A stretch of DNA of 64,000 bases from Rhodobacteraceae bacterium HTCC2150 (GCA_000169395.1 AAXZ01000001.1:921526-985525); one strand, 5' to 3'; positions 38,301 through 47,171 are shown, numbered from the stretch's first letter. Notes: generated from the letters alone by a model not told the origin. Translations and numbers: made by a program.

Positions 38301-38561
38301 GTGATCGCTGCGTTCCTGTAGATCACTTGGAATGTCCGCACGTTCGCGTTTTACATATCCTTCGCGCGTTGCGTCCAGCATGGCCTGATATTCTTGCATG
38401 GCATTTACAATTGATAGCGGGTCGTCCGGGCGACGGAATGACAATGGCTTAGGGGTTCCAATAGCTGTTAGGTCGGGCATATCATTTTGGCGTACCAACT
38501 TTTCCATCGGATACTGACCAAAATGCATTGGGCGATTTTTGTAAGAGAATAACTTGGCCAT
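35367..38561 (-). CDS. Self-sufficient reductive dehalogenase (RdhA fused to flavin/2Fe-2S reductase)
   Basis: A 1064-residue protein. The first 550 residues are RdhA-like; two similar blocks (near 182-240, GTDWIQNAQAPRACLRGMET, and 455-512, DDWIASAQSMRAYLRFSL) suggest internal duplication of the corrinoid-binding fold. Two 4Fe-4S motifs follow near 554-564 (CESCNKCARECP) and 590-610 (CGRCMKTCP). From about 740 on is a phthalate dioxygenase reductase-like part: RQYSLSGDPS (FMN), GGGIGITPM (NAD(P)H), DGLCGVCKC (2Fe-2S). There is no Tat signal and no rdhB, so it is cytosolic, like the BhbA-type enzymes that use NADPH directly. It likely removes halogen from aromatics. The start at 38561 follows a MarR gene by seven bases. 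Confidence 0.88.
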   Translation of the reverse strand: MAKLFSYKNRPMHFGQYPMEKLVRQNDMPDLTAIGTPKPLSFRRPDDPLSIVNAMQEYQAMLDATREGYVKRERADIPSDLQERSDHLKSFGYYCDAAMVGICEIPNTANLETPLKNPDVGRLAENLKTMQPKTFAAGVDVIMASLRESMAKPPKDCAHHTHALLFLYEYPRDPNQGEVGTDWIQNAQAPRACLRGMETAVTLANYIRSLGWDARAHSPAESDVNLDQLAVAAGLATIVGNHVESPFHGNRFQICAVTTTLEMATDRPLAAKQSLGASWKLGLGTNAKNARNSDPFRTRNFADGPHPFERLKRVENPTTYIDAVNVARVPKRANMFARSLFGDLGKKVQDSSKNGNYLRKSAAAFAFRPSLGAFILLQDGKAGDIHPSTLDPTSNAANIKAALYYLGVDAAGLSACPDWVYYSHDAAGEPLTPYHSNAISMIIDQGQETMEGASGDDWIASAQSMRAYLRFSLLGGVLAQHLRRLGYTARVHTVMDDEVLHPPLLLLAGLGEVSRIGEVILNPYLGPRLKSGVVTTNMPMDHDKPIDFGLQKFCESCNKCARECPSGAITAGPKLMFNGYEIWKSDSQKCTSYRITTLGGSMCGRCMKTCPWNLEGLFAEAPFRWAAMNLPGTAKALAKLDDKVGNGEINAAKKWWWDLEMIDEGPYDPSPHPVNARALSKDLDLKYEDQTLAVYPAPLAPPPYNYPFPMDREAGITAYEGMIDAKEHKRRRAAGDPPEHIYNPDQGESPVLQVVLSKVETMTDLVTKYEFSMPDGSPMPVVTAGAHVDVVVAPEFFRQYSLSGDPSNRNNYQIAVLREDEGRGGSKLMHRIFQEGRKLFISKPINHFPLVESASFTYLMGGGIGITPMISMAHRLHSIGADFAVHYSCSKRANAGFLNDLAKVPWADKVHYHFSDEDSRANLHHVLKPHKDAHVYTCGPDTYMESVMSAAKHNGFPEDCRHLEYFSVPEQPEYENFDFTFKLAKSGKVVHVPADTIPSDALLAAGVSIDVKCSDGLCGVCKCNVVSGDVQHRDFVLSNKERETQMIVCQSRAAQKDGEVVLDI

Positions 38562-38568
38562 AGGGTAC

Positions 38569-39024
38569 CTAAATATTAGTAAGGGCGGCGTCTTCGCCTG
38601 CACGCAATTTTGAAAGAAGCGAAAGCAGTAGCTTATGCTCTGCATCAGTTAGTTTTTCTGTAAATCTAGCGCGATGAAGTTGCGCCACTGGAACAACTTT
38701 CGCTAATACAGTCAGTCCCTTGGCCGTGAGTTTAACACTTGTTGTGCGCTTATCATCTTGGCCGCCAACACGGGCAATAAGTTCTGATTTTTCAAGCGAC
38801 TTTAAAGCCCGAGATGTGGCGGTTCGGTCTATGCCGATGAATTTTGCGATTGCAGAGGGCATGCTGAGATTTTCGTTTTGCACCGTTATTAGGATGCACC
38901 AAGTAATCCGTGTTAACCCAAATGCCTTTAGCGCATCCTCAAACGGCCGCTCGTTTGTACGAGCGGTTAACGACAGCTGATACCCCAACGCGGCGTGCAG
39001 ATCGTATGGCAAAGGTTCTTGCAT
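38569..39024 (-). CDS. MarR-family regulator of the dehalogenase gene
   Basis: A 151-residue MarR protein. Start at 39024 (MQEPLPYDLHAAL); a TTG five codons upstream is less likely. The winged-helix is visible from SAIAKFIGIDRTATSRALKSLEKSELIARV and the wing DDKRTTSVKLTAKG. It is seven bases upstream of the dehalogenase on the same strand and a perfect palindrome covers its own start codon, so it is probably an autorepressor released by a halogenated aromatic. No ligand is shown. Confidence 0.88.
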   Translation of the reverse strand: MQEPLPYDLHAALGYQLSLTARTNERPFEDALKAFGLTRITWCILITVQNENLSMPSAIAKFIGIDRTATSRALKSLEKSELIARVGGQDDKRTTSVKLTAKGLTVLAKVVPVAQLHRARFTEKLTDAEHKLLLSLLSKLRAGEDAALTNI

Positions 39025-39043
39025 AGTTGACAGTGTCAACTAT
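39023..39043. promoter_or_regulatory. MarR operator, 21-base palindrome
   Basis: Two perfect 10-base arms, ATAGTTGACA and TGTCAACTAT, flank one central G and overlap the MarR start codon. A further TGTCAA half-site lies at 39055-39060. Binding here would block the marR-rdhA transcript. Confidence 0.75.
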
Positions 39044-39086
39044 CTTGCAAAAGCTGTCAATCATTAGTGCAATTGCACTGTTCTGA

Positions 39087-40805
39087 TCAGTCGCGCTTGC
39101 CCGCAAACCGTTCGGCCCAGCCCTCGCGGGTTTCGTCGTCAATTTTTGCAAACAGTACCTCAGGCACGGTAAACGCGTGGTCTGTTGAAAGGGCGGACAG
39201 CGCACTCTCATCTTCAGGCCAAGACCAATCATCCGTGTGCATATCATCCATCATTTGTTGGGCGGCATGCGGAATAAAGGGGCTGGAAACAACTGCAAAA
39301 AGGCGGATCAAGTTTAGGGAAACATGTACGATGGCGGCGGCGGCCTCGGGATCAGTTTTGTTAACTGTCCAAGGTGCTGTGTTTTGCAAATATTCATTGC
39401 CAACCACCCAAATCGCACGAAGCGTATTGGCCGATTTTCGAACTTCCATCGCTTCCATATGGGTTTCGTATTCTTTAATTAACGGCGCAAGTGACGCCCA
39501 TAATCCTGCACGTTCTTGTGCAATGGCATCAAGTGGGGCCGCTGGTACCGCCTCGCTGAATTTTGAGCGGCAGAATTTTGTGATACGACTGATGAAATTC
39601 CCAAGGACGTTGGCCAGATCTTTGTTTACGGAGGATTGGAAATTTTCCCATGTAAATTCGCTGTCTGAATTTTCCGGCGCGTGGGACAAAAGCCACCAAC
39701 GCCAATAATCAGCAGGCAGGATTTCCAAGGCTTGATCCATGAAAATGCCACGGCCTTTGGATGTCGAGAATTGACCACCATCATAATTAAGAAAGTTGAA
39801 AGATTTAATGTAATCAACCAATTTCCAAGGCTCGTTTGAACCCAATATCGTAACGGGAAACGAAAGCGTATGAAATGGCACGTTATCCTTGCCCATGAAC
39901 TGAACATATTTTACGTCATCCGCACCTTTGTCGGTGCGCCACCAGCGTTGCCAATCAGCCTCGGATTTTCCGTTTGCTTCTGCCCATTCGGCGGCACAAG
40001 CGATGTATTCTATCGGTGCATCAAACCATACATAAAAAACCTTGCCTTCCATGCCAGGCCAGTCTTCTGTTCCGTTTTTGACAGGCACACCCCAGTCAAG
40101 ATCACGTGTAATTCCACGATCCTGTAGGCCATCCCCATCGCGCAGCCATTTGCGTGCAATCGATGTTGTCAGCGTTGGCCAATCTTTCTTGCTGTCAATC
40201 CATGCCTCTAGCTGATCAACCATCGTAGATTGACGCAAATGCAAATGTTTAGTGTCGCGCACTTCTAGATCGGTGGAACCGGAAATGGCGGACCGAGGTT
40301 CTAACAAATCGGTTGGATCTAATTGTTTCGTACAGTTTTCACATTGATCGCCGCGCGCGCCATCATATCCGCAATTGGGGCATGTACCTTCGATATAACG
40401 ATCAGGCAAATACCGGCCGTCAGCATTGGAATAGACCTGTTTACCTGTGACTTCGGCGATCAAATCATTTTCTGCCAATTTACCAGCAAAATACTGTGTT
40501 AGCTCACGGTTTTGTGGCGAAGATGAACGCCCGAAATGATCAAATGACATGCCAAAACCTTTGGCAATTGTCGCCTGAACCTCGTGCATTTCTGCACAAA
40601 AATCAGCCACTGGTTTGCCAGCTTTTGTTGCCGCCAATTCGGCCGGTGTGCCGTGCTCATCTGTTGCGCAAAGGAACATCACTTCGTGACCACGCGCGCG
40701 CATGAAACGGGCGTAAAGATCGGCTGGAAGTTGGCTACCGACAAGATTACCCAAGTGTTTGATCCCGTTGATGTAAGGGATCGCAGATGTGATCAATACG
40801 CGCAT
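39087..40805 (-). CDS. metG: Methionyl-tRNA synthetase
   Basis: A 572-residue class I synthetase that charges tRNA-Met. HIGH-like motif is [17 protein letters not shown], the zinc knuckle [17 protein letters not shown] is near residue 140, and the KMSKS-like loop is FSTSKGRG. The C-terminal anticodon-binding domain is complete and there is no extra tRNA-binding appendix. Start at 40805 follows GGAGA by eight bases; the open frame extends further back but without support. The gene stands alone between the MarR operator region and the tail-collar genes. Confidence 0.95.
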   Translation of the reverse strand: MRVLITSAIPYINGIKHLGNLVGSQLPADLYARFMRARGHEVMFLCATDEHGTPAELAATKAGKPVADFCAEMHEVQATIAKGFGMSFDHFGRSSSPQNRELTQYFAGKLAENDLIAEVTGKQVYSNADGRYLPDRYIEGTCPNCGYDGARGDQCENCTKQLDPTDLLEPRSAISGSTDLEVRDTKHLHLRQSTMVDQLEAWIDSKKDWPTLTTSIARKWLRDGDGLQDRGITRDLDWGVPVKNGTEDWPGMEGKVFYVWFDAPIEYIACAAEWAEANGKSEADWQRWWRTDKGADDVKYVQFMGKDNVPFHTLSFPVTILGSNEPWKLVDYIKSFNFLNYDGGQFSTSKGRGIFMDQALEILPADYWRWWLLSHAPENSDSEFTWENFQSSVNKDLANVLGNFISRITKFCRSKFSEAVPAAPLDAIAQERAGLWASLAPLIKEYETHMEAMEVRKSANTLRAIWVVGNEYLQNTAPWTVNKTDPEAAAAIVHVSLNLIRLFAVVSSPFIPHAAQQMMDDMHTDDWSWPEDESALSALSTDHAFTVPEVLFAKIDDETREGWAERFAGKRD

Positions 40806-41095
40806 TTCATTCGTCTCCGTCAAAGTCGAGCCAGCTTTAGCGGATTGTCTGGCCAACCGCCAGATGCATCTACTGGCAAGGGTTAGGGATTGTACAATGG
40901 GCACAATCGACCTGCTTTGATTATGCCAAGCGATTTTGTGGCAGCAATGTTTGAGATCGGCACAAACATTGGCAGCAGGTGCAAAAAACAATTGGAAGAA
41001 AAATCAGGGTTTTGAAACGAGTAATTCGATTATTGCTCTCAAATATTGGGCGTTTATTTTGGGCTGCTTGCCTAGTTATTTTTTGGAGATTAAAA
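40806..41095. other. Intergenic region between metG and the first tail-collar gene
   Basis: This 290-base gap holds the divergent promoters of metG and of the tail-collar gene. No further gene, repeat or riboswitch was recognised in it. Confidence 0.5.
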
Positions 41096-41716
41096 ATGAG
41101 AAATGTTTTCCTTTCTGCTGCCGTTGTATTGGGCATGACAGCAACAATTGCACCGACAACTGCACAAGCGCAATCTGATCCGTTATTGGGACAGATGATG
41201 ACCATTGGATTCAATTTCTGTCCACGTGGTTGGGCGATGGCGGATGGTCAAATTTTGCCAATTTCAACAAATACCGCTTTGTTTTCGTTGCTAGGCACGA
41301 CCTATGGCGGTGACGGACGTACGACGTTTGGTTTGCCTGACTTACGCGGTCGTTCAGCGGTTCATGTTGGTCAAGGATCTGGACTTGACCCAGTGACATT
41401 GGGCGAAAGAGGTGGTGCAAATACCACGACATTGACCGTGGCTACAATGCCAAGTCATAATCATATTGCAACGTCCGCTTTAAAAGCCACGACAGGCGCG
41501 CAGGTTAACTCAACAGCAGATGGTAATGCACTTGCGACTGCGCCGCTTTATTCCGGTGGTCGTTCTGCGCCGGCTTTGGACGCGACTTTGGTTGAGGGCA
41601 GTGTTGCAACGACCGTTTCAAACACTGGTAGCGGTCAATCGTTTAACATCAATGGTCCGTTCTTGGGCATGTACACTTGCATCGCCATAGATGGTCAATA
41701 CCCTTCACGTAACTAA
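41096..41716 (+). CDS. Secreted phage tail-collar-domain protein, copy 1
   Basis: A 206-residue protein. The start at 41096 follows GGAGA and opens a clean signal peptide ending near AQAQSDP. The mature part starts with the tail-collar (microcystin-dependent protein-like) domain: GQMMTIGFNFCPRGWAMADG, then LLGTTYGGDGRTTFGLPDLR, the hallmark LPDLRGR. The Thr/Ser-rich C-terminal half ends PFLGMYTCIAIDGQYPSRN. A Sec signal on a tail-collar protein argues for a secreted surface protein rather than a phage part, and no other phage gene is near. Function is unknown. Confidence 0.8.
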   Translation: MRNVFLSAAVVLGMTATIAPTTAQAQSDPLLGQMMTIGFNFCPRGWAMADGQILPISTNTALFSLLGTTYGGDGRTTFGLPDLRGRSAVHVGQGSGLDPVTLGERGGANTTTLTVATMPSHNHIATSALKATTGAQVNSTADGNALATAPLYSGGRSAPALDATLVEGSVATTVSNTGSGQSFNINGPFLGMYTCIAIDGQYPSRN

Positions 41717-41786
41717 GCGTGCAGAGGGAAGACCAACGATTACAGCATGAAGCCTTACATGGTTTCAGAAAGTTCGGAGAATTAAG

Positions 41787-42401
41787 ATGAAAAAATTACT
41801 ATTATCCGCGTTGGCGTCATTAGGGTTTTTGGCACCAATGGCACCCACTCAAGTCAACGCAGACGCATATATAGGCCAACTTATGAATGTTGGCTACGGT
41901 TTTTGCCCACGGACCTGGACCGAAGCAAGCGGGCAAATTTTGGCGATATCGTCAAATCAAACCCTGTTTAGCTTGCTTGGCACCACTTACGGTGGGGATG
42001 GGCGAACCTCATTTGGCTTGCCAGATTTACGCAGTAGAAATCCGGTGCACGTAGGATCCGGTCCTGGTGTCAACAATGTCACCTGAGGGCAAAAGGGTGG
42101 TGCAAATAGCGTCACACTTAACCAGCTAAATTTGCCCCTCCACACGCACACGGCGACCACTGCTTTGAAAGCGACAACTGCGGGGCAAGTCAATACAACG
42201 GCAGATGGTAATGCACTTGCGACTGCGTCAGCATATTCTGGAGGCCGTACCGCGCCGGCGCTTGACGCGACTTTGGTGGACGGTTCGGCGGCAACGACAG
42301 TGGCCAATAATGGTGGAAACCGACCGCTGAGCATCACTGACCCTTTCTTGGGGAGCCGTTGGTGCATTGCGTTGTATGGAATCTATCCATCCCGCTCGTA
42401 A
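41787..42401 (+). pseudogene. Secreted phage tail-collar-domain protein, copy 2, interrupted by TGA at 42084-42086
   Basis: A tandem paralogue of the gene before it, with its own signal peptide (MKKLLLSALASLGFLAP) and ribosome site (GGAGAATTAAG). The first 99 residues match the paralogue up to PVHVGSGPGVNNVT, then TGA, then the frame resumes at GQKGGANSVTLNQLNLP and runs to CIALYGIYPSRS with no frameshift. The paralogue has Leu (TTG) at the stop position. Either a pseudogene, or a truncated 99-residue product is made. Confidence 0.75.
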
Positions 42402-42422
42402 TATCAAAGGCATAAAATAATG

Positions 42423-42450
42423 GGCCATCCCTTTTGGGGGTGGCCTTTTT
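42423..42450 (+). terminator. Rho-independent terminator after the tail-collar pair
   Basis: GGCCATCCC pairs with GGGGTGGCC around a short T-rich loop and is followed by TTTTT. It ends 90 bases before the oxoprolinase start. Confidence 0.85.
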
Positions 42451-42540
42451 CTGTTCTATGCGCCGAATTTTTGTTAAGTCGCGTTGACACTTACGTGCCC
42501 AAGAATGATGCTGTTTAAGTGGAATAAAGGACGGAATGTT

Positions 42541-45500
42541 ATGTCGGGAAATTGGGAATTTTGGATTGATCGTGGCGGAACGTTTACGGATGTCGTTGGA
42601 TTAACGCCCGAGGGCGCGCTTGCGACAGCCAAGTTGTTGTCCGAAGCACCGGAACGGTATCGCGATGCAGCGGTGCAGGGGATCACTGATTTGATGGGTG
42701 GCGGCCCGTTGCAGGCACAAGATATCTCGGCCGTGAAAATGGGGACTACTGTTGCAACAAACGCCTTGTTGGAACGCAAAGGTGAAAAAACTTTGCTGTT
42801 GATCAATGAAGGTTTTCGGGACCTGTTAAAAATTGGTTATCAAAATCGCCCCAAACTGTTTGATCTTGAGATCAAGCGCCCCGATTTGCTGTATTCTAAA
42901 GTTTGCGAAGTGGTTGGTCGCCTTGATGCAAGTGGTCAAGAGGTGACACCATTAGATGTTGCCGCAGCCAAAGCCGAACTTAAACAAGCTTATGACGATG
43001 GCTTCCGATCCGTAGCAATCGTTTTGATGCACGCCTATCTAAATCCCGAACACGAAGATCGACTTGCCAAACTAGCCACTGAAATTGGGTTTACTCAGGT
43101 TTCCGCATCGCAAGCCACTTCGCGGTTGATTAAAATGGTCGGGCGCGGGGACACAACAGTTGTTGACGCATACCTGTCGCCCATTTTACGTCGTTACGTT
43201 GATCAAGTCGCAGATGCCTTGGATATGGGCAAAGGCGGTGCCGATCAGTTGTTGTTTATGCAATCAAACGGTGGACTGACGGACGCGCGTAGTTTTCAGG
43301 GACGTGACGCAATTTTGTCTGGTCCCGCAGGTGGCATTGTGGGCATGGTCAAAACCGCTCAGGCGGCTGGTTTTGACAAACTTATCGGTTTCGATATGGG
43401 TGGCACCTCAACAGATGTCAGCCACTTTGCCGGCGAATATGAACGTAGCTTTGAAACGATGGTGGCAGGCGTTCGTATGCGTGCCCCGATGATGGATATT
43501 CATACAATCGCGGCGGGTGGTGGGTCGATCCTTTCATTCCGTGATGGTCGTTTTCAGGTTGGACCAGAAAGTGCTGGCGCGGATCCTGGTCCTGCCTGTT
43601 ACAGACGCGGCGGGCCGCTGACTGTAACCGATTGCAACGTGATGCTTGGCAAACTGGCCGTGGAACATTTTCCACCCGTTTTCGGCCCTAACGGTGATCA
43701 AAACTTGGATCGGGAAATCGTTGTTGCAAAGTTTTCCGATCTTGCACAAGAGATTGCCAAAGCCACTGGACAGCCTGTCCAAAGTAACGAGGATGTCGCC
43801 GCTGGATTTTTGCGCATCGGCGTTGATAACATGGCCAACGCAATTAAGAAAATTAGCGTGCAGCGTGGTCATGACGTGACCCAGTATACGTTAAATTGTT
43901 TTGGTGGCGCGGGCGGACAACATGCCTGTCTGGTGGCAGATGCCTTGGGAATGAAACGCGTATTTTTGCACCCTTACGCTGGTGTTTTGTCAGCCTATGG
44001 CATGGGGTTGGCCGATATTCGCGTTCTGAAAGAGGCACAACTGGATTGCCCAGTGGCAGATGTCGATGCTGCGCAAAAACTGCGCGATGAGCTTGCTGCT
44101 GAGGCGACGCGTGAAGTGGCGGAACATAAGATTGCAGAGAACGAAATTGAAACAATTGCACGGGCTCATTTACGATATGACGGGTCACACCAGACACTAG
44201 AGGTTCCTTTTGGAACACCTGCCCAAATGCAGGCGGATTTTGAAGCAACACATAAATCAAGATTTGGTTTTGTGTCTCCTGAACGGGGTCTGTTTATCGA
44301 TTTGATAAGCGTCGAAGGTATCGGTGGATCAGGTGCCGCTGCTGATCGAATAATATCACAAGACGTTACCCATCAAAGCGCGTCATCATTGGATGTCTAT
44401 TTTGATGGGACTTGGCAGTCGACGCAATTTGTTGATCGCGGTGCCTTGAAAATTGGTGAGGTCATCAAAGGACCTGCAATTATCATCGAGCCGACGGGCA
44501 CCAATGTGATTGAACCAGAATGGTCAGCAAGCGTGGATGAAATGGGTAATTTAATTCTGGAACGTCTCGTTGAGAAAAGCCGTGAATTGGCAGCAGGCAC
44601 AACAGTTGATCCAGTGTTGTTAGAAGTGTTTAACAATTTGTTCATGTCAGTTGCTGATCAAATGGGGGCCACCTTGGCTAACACCAGTTGGTCAGTGAAT
44701 ATCAAGGAGCGGTTGGATTTTTCGTGCGCGATTTTTGATCATCTAGGTGACCTTGTGGCAAATGCCCCGCATGTGCCGGTTCACCTTGGTTCAATGTCAG
44801 ACAGTATCAAAACTGTTATGCGATTGAACAAAGGGGACATAAAATCAGGCGACGCATTCATGCTAAATTCCCCGTTCCAAGGGGGAACTCATTTACCTGA
44901 TGTGACCGTGGTTACGCCTGTGTTCGTGGGGGATGATATCCTGTTTTGGTTGGGGTCGCGGGGGCATCACGCTGATATTGGCGGGCGCACGCCCGGCTCG
45001 GCACCACCGGATTCCAGTCACATCGATGAAGAGGGCGTTTTGATTGAGAACTTCCGTCTTGTTGATCAAGGGCAGCTGTTGCTTGACGAAACAGAGGCCT
45101 TGTTGGGTTCCGGAAAATATCCTTGCCGCAATATCCAGCAAAATATGGCCGATCTAAAGGCGCAAGTCGCTGCGAACGAGACGGGCCGGCAGGCATTGTT
45201 AAAGGTCGTGGCGAATTACGGCGCGCAAACGGTTACGGCCTATATGGGTCACGTTCAAGACAACGCAGAAGCCTGTGTTCGCGCGGTCGTTAGCAATTTG
45301 AACGAGGGTAGTTTCACCTATCCGACAGACAATGGTTGTGTTGTTAAAATTGCGATACGCGTTAACAAGGAAAACGGCACTGCTGATATTGATTTCACCG
45401 GCACATCCCCACAACACAAAGGTAACTTTAACGCGCCGAAATCTGTATCTCGCGCAGTAGTTCTTTATGTGTTTAGAACTTTAGTAGAGCACAATATTCC

Positions 45501-46128
45501 ATTGAATGAGGGTTGTCTAAAGCCACTAAACATAATCATTCCTGATGGTTCGATCCTAAATCCTGTTTACCCTGCAGCCGTGATTGCCGGAAATACCGAA
45601 GTAAGCCAAGCAGCCTGTAACGCGCTTTATGGGGCGCTGGGCGTGATTGCTGGATCTCAAGCAACGATGAATAATTTCGTCTGGGGTAACGAGGATTTCC
45701 AGAATTACGAAACGATTGCTGGGGGCACTGGTGCTGGGCCCGGTTTTAATGGATGTGACGCGGTGCAAAGCCATATGACCAACACGTTGATGACCGATCC
45801 TGAAATTTTGGAAAAACGCTTCCCTGTACGTTTGGAGCGCTTTCAAATACGAGAGAACTCTGGTGGAACTGGAAGGTGGAAAGGCGGCGAGGGCGTCGAA
45901 CGCATTATGCGGTTCTTGGTACCGGTTACAGTTACGACACTTTGCGGTCACCGTGAAGTTCCGCCTTTTGGCGGTGATGGCGGTAATCCAGGTGCAGTCG
46001 GAGAAAACAGCGTTGTTCACGCCGACGGGCGTCAAGAAAACCTTACCGGCAATGCCGAGATCGAACTGGGTGCTGGAGGGGTGTTCGTTCTAAAATCACC
46101 CGCTGGTGGTGGTTGGGGTAATTCATGA
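42541..46128 (+). CDS. 5-oxoprolinase / hydantoinase A-B fusion (HyuA+HyuB)
   Basis: A 1195-residue ATP-dependent amidohydrolase. The N-terminal HyuA part starts WEFWIDRGGTFTDVVGL, with KMGTTVATNALLERKG and GFDMGGTSTDVSHFAGEYE; the HyuB part begins near residue 700 and has LNSPFQGGTHLPDVTVV, RGHHADIGGRTPGSAP and RENSGGTGRWKGGEG. Such fusions open 5-oxoproline or hydantoin-type rings using ATP. The start at 42541 follows AAGGA. The stop overlaps the ATG of a GAPDH gene (ATGA), an odd partner. Substrate, whether pyroglutamate from glutathione turnover or another cyclic amide, is not resolved. Confidence 0.9.
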   Translation: MSGNWEFWIDRGGTFTDVVGLTPEGALATAKLLSEAPERYRDAAVQGITDLMGGGPLQAQDISAVKMGTTVATNALLERKGEKTLLLINEGFRDLLKIGYQNRPKLFDLEIKRPDLLYSKVCEVVGRLDASGQEVTPLDVAAAKAELKQAYDDGFRSVAIVLMHAYLNPEHEDRLAKLATEIGFTQVSASQATSRLIKMVGRGDTTVVDAYLSPILRRYVDQVADALDMGKGGADQLLFMQSNGGLTDARSFQGRDAILSGPAGGIVGMVKTAQAAGFDKLIGFDMGGTSTDVSHFAGEYERSFETMVAGVRMRAPMMDIHTIAAGGGSILSFRDGRFQVGPESAGADPGPACYRRGGPLTVTDCNVMLGKLAVEHFPPVFGPNGDQNLDREIVVAKFSDLAQEIAKATGQPVQSNEDVAAGFLRIGVDNMANAIKKISVQRGHDVTQYTLNCFGGAGGQHACLVADALGMKRVFLHPYAGVLSAYGMGLADIRVLKEAQLDCPVADVDAAQKLRDELAAEATREVAEHKIAENEIETIARAHLRYDGSHQTLEVPFGTPAQMQADFEATHKSRFGFVSPERGLFIDLISVEGIGGSGAAADRIISQDVTHQSASSLDVYFDGTWQSTQFVDRGALKIGEVIKGPAIIIEPTGTNVIEPEWSASVDEMGNLILERLVEKSRELAAGTTVDPVLLEVFNNLFMSVADQMGATLANTSWSVNIKERLDFSCAIFDHLGDLVANAPHVPVHLGSMSDSIKTVMRLNKGDIKSGDAFMLNSPFQGGTHLPDVTVVTPVFVGDDILFWLGSRGHHADIGGRTPGSAPPDSSHIDEEGVLIENFRLVDQGQLLLDETEALLGSGKYPCRNIQQNMADLKAQVAANETGRQALLKVVANYGAQTVTAYMGHVQDNAEACVRAVVSNLNEGSFTYPTDNGCVVKIAIRVNKENGTADIDFTGTSPQHKGNFNAPKSVSRAVVLYVFRTLVEHNIPLNEGCLKPLNIIIPDGSILNPVYPAAVIAGNTEVSQAACNALYGALGVIAGSQATMNNFVWGNEDFQNYETIAGGTGAGPGFNGCDAVQSHMTNTLMTDPEILEKRFPVRLERFQIRENSGGTGRWKGGEGVERIMRFLVPVTVTTLCGHREVPPFGGDGGNPGAVGENSVVHADGRQENLTGNAEIELGAGGVFVLKSPAGGGWGNS

Positions 46129-47114
46129 CAATCAAGGTAGCAATTAATGGCTTTGGTCGTATTGGGCGTTCCGTTTTACGCGCTTGGGCCACTCAAAAAG
46201 CATGGCCGGAAATTGAAATCGTTCTGTTGAATGATATCGCGCCACTTGATGCATGCACCTATTTATTTAAATACGACAGTGTATTTGGCGCCTATCCTGG
46301 CAAAGTTTCTGCCAGCAACAAGGCATTACACTTGGATGGTTGTGTTATCCCGTTTTATCAAGAGGCAGATCTCGGTTCTATCGATCTTTCAAACATCGAT
46401 ATATTGATGGAATGCACAGGATTGGCCAAAAAACGTGATATTGCAGAACAATGTTTAAGGGCTGGAGCGCGCAAGGTTTTGATTTCGGGCCCTTCACCAA
46501 ATGCGGATTTGACTTATGTGATGGGTGCCAATGATGACGCCCTTACGCCAGATCATTTGATCGTTTCCAACGCGTCTTGCACCACAAATGCCATTGCACC
46601 ATTGTTAAAAATTCTTGATGACGCGGCTGGTATTGAAACAGGATATATGACTACGATCCATTGTTACACAGGTAGCCAGCCAACGGTTGATAAACCCACA
46701 GGTGATTTTGCAAGATCCCGCGCGGCGGCGTTGTCGATGGTACCAACGACAACAAGCGCTTCACGTTTAACGGATTTGGTTTTGCCACATCTTGCAGGTA
46801 AAGTTGAAGGGAGTGCGGTTCGCGTACCATCGGCATCGGTTTCAGCTGTTGATTTGACGGTGATGTTGGATCAATCGATGACGGTAGAAGCCGTTAATAA
46901 ACTGTTATCCGAAACAGGTGGTGTGATTGGTTTTACCGATGATCCAGTGGTTTCCACAGATTTGCGGTCACGACCTGAAAGCTTAATCATTTCCGGTGGT
47001 GAAACGGTCGTAACCCAAGGTGGTATGCATCGCGTATTTGGATGGTACGACAATGAATGGGGCTTTTCCAATCGCATGCTTGATGTCGCGAAACGATTGC
47101 ATTTGACAAGATAA
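46125..47114 (+). CDS. gap: Glyceraldehyde-3-phosphate dehydrogenase-like protein
   Basis: A 329-residue GAPDH-fold protein. NAD-binding INGFGRIGRSVLRAW starts the protein, the catalytic Cys is in SNASCTTNAIAPL near residue 150, the His in TIHCYTGSQP, and the C-terminus has WYDNEWGFSNRM. It could be a second GAPDH or an erythrose-4-phosphate dehydrogenase. It overlaps the oxoprolinase stop by four bases, so the two are made together, which is not a usual glycolytic setting and hints at another substrate aldehyde. It converges on the SMP-30 gene. Confidence 0.85.
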   Translation: MTIKVAINGFGRIGRSVLRAWATQKAWPEIEIVLLNDIAPLDACTYLFKYDSVFGAYPGKVSASNKALHLDGCVIPFYQEADLGSIDLSNIDILMECTGLAKKRDIAEQCLRAGARKVLISGPSPNADLTYVMGANDDALTPDHLIVSNASCTTNAIAPLLKILDDAAGIETGYMTTIHCYTGSQPTVDKPTGDFARSRAAALSMVPTTTSASRLTDLVLPHLAGKVEGSAVRVPSASVSAVDLTVMLDQSMTVEAVNKLLSETGGVIGFTDDPVVSTDLRSRPESLIISGGETVVTQGGMHRVFGWYDNEWGFSNRMLDVAKRLHLTR

Positions 47115-47171
47115 TTAGACCTATAAAACGCAAAGTGGATTGCCTGGGTATTTTCGAGCGACCAATAAAAG

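Noticed and set aside
42084..42086. TGA in the second tail-collar gene as selenocysteine
   Set aside because: The paralogue has Leu at this position rather than Cys, and no selenocysteine hairpin is evident, so a nonsense change is simpler.
23799..42086. Reassigned stop codons as explanation for the three interrupted genes
   Set aside because: Many intact genes here end at TAA, TGA or TAG in the right place (for example lepA at TAG, thiolase at TAA, xsc at TGA).
41096..42401. Prophage or tailocin locus
   Set aside because: Only the two tail-collar genes are present, both with signal peptides; there is no integrase, capsid, tube, baseplate or lysis gene nearby.
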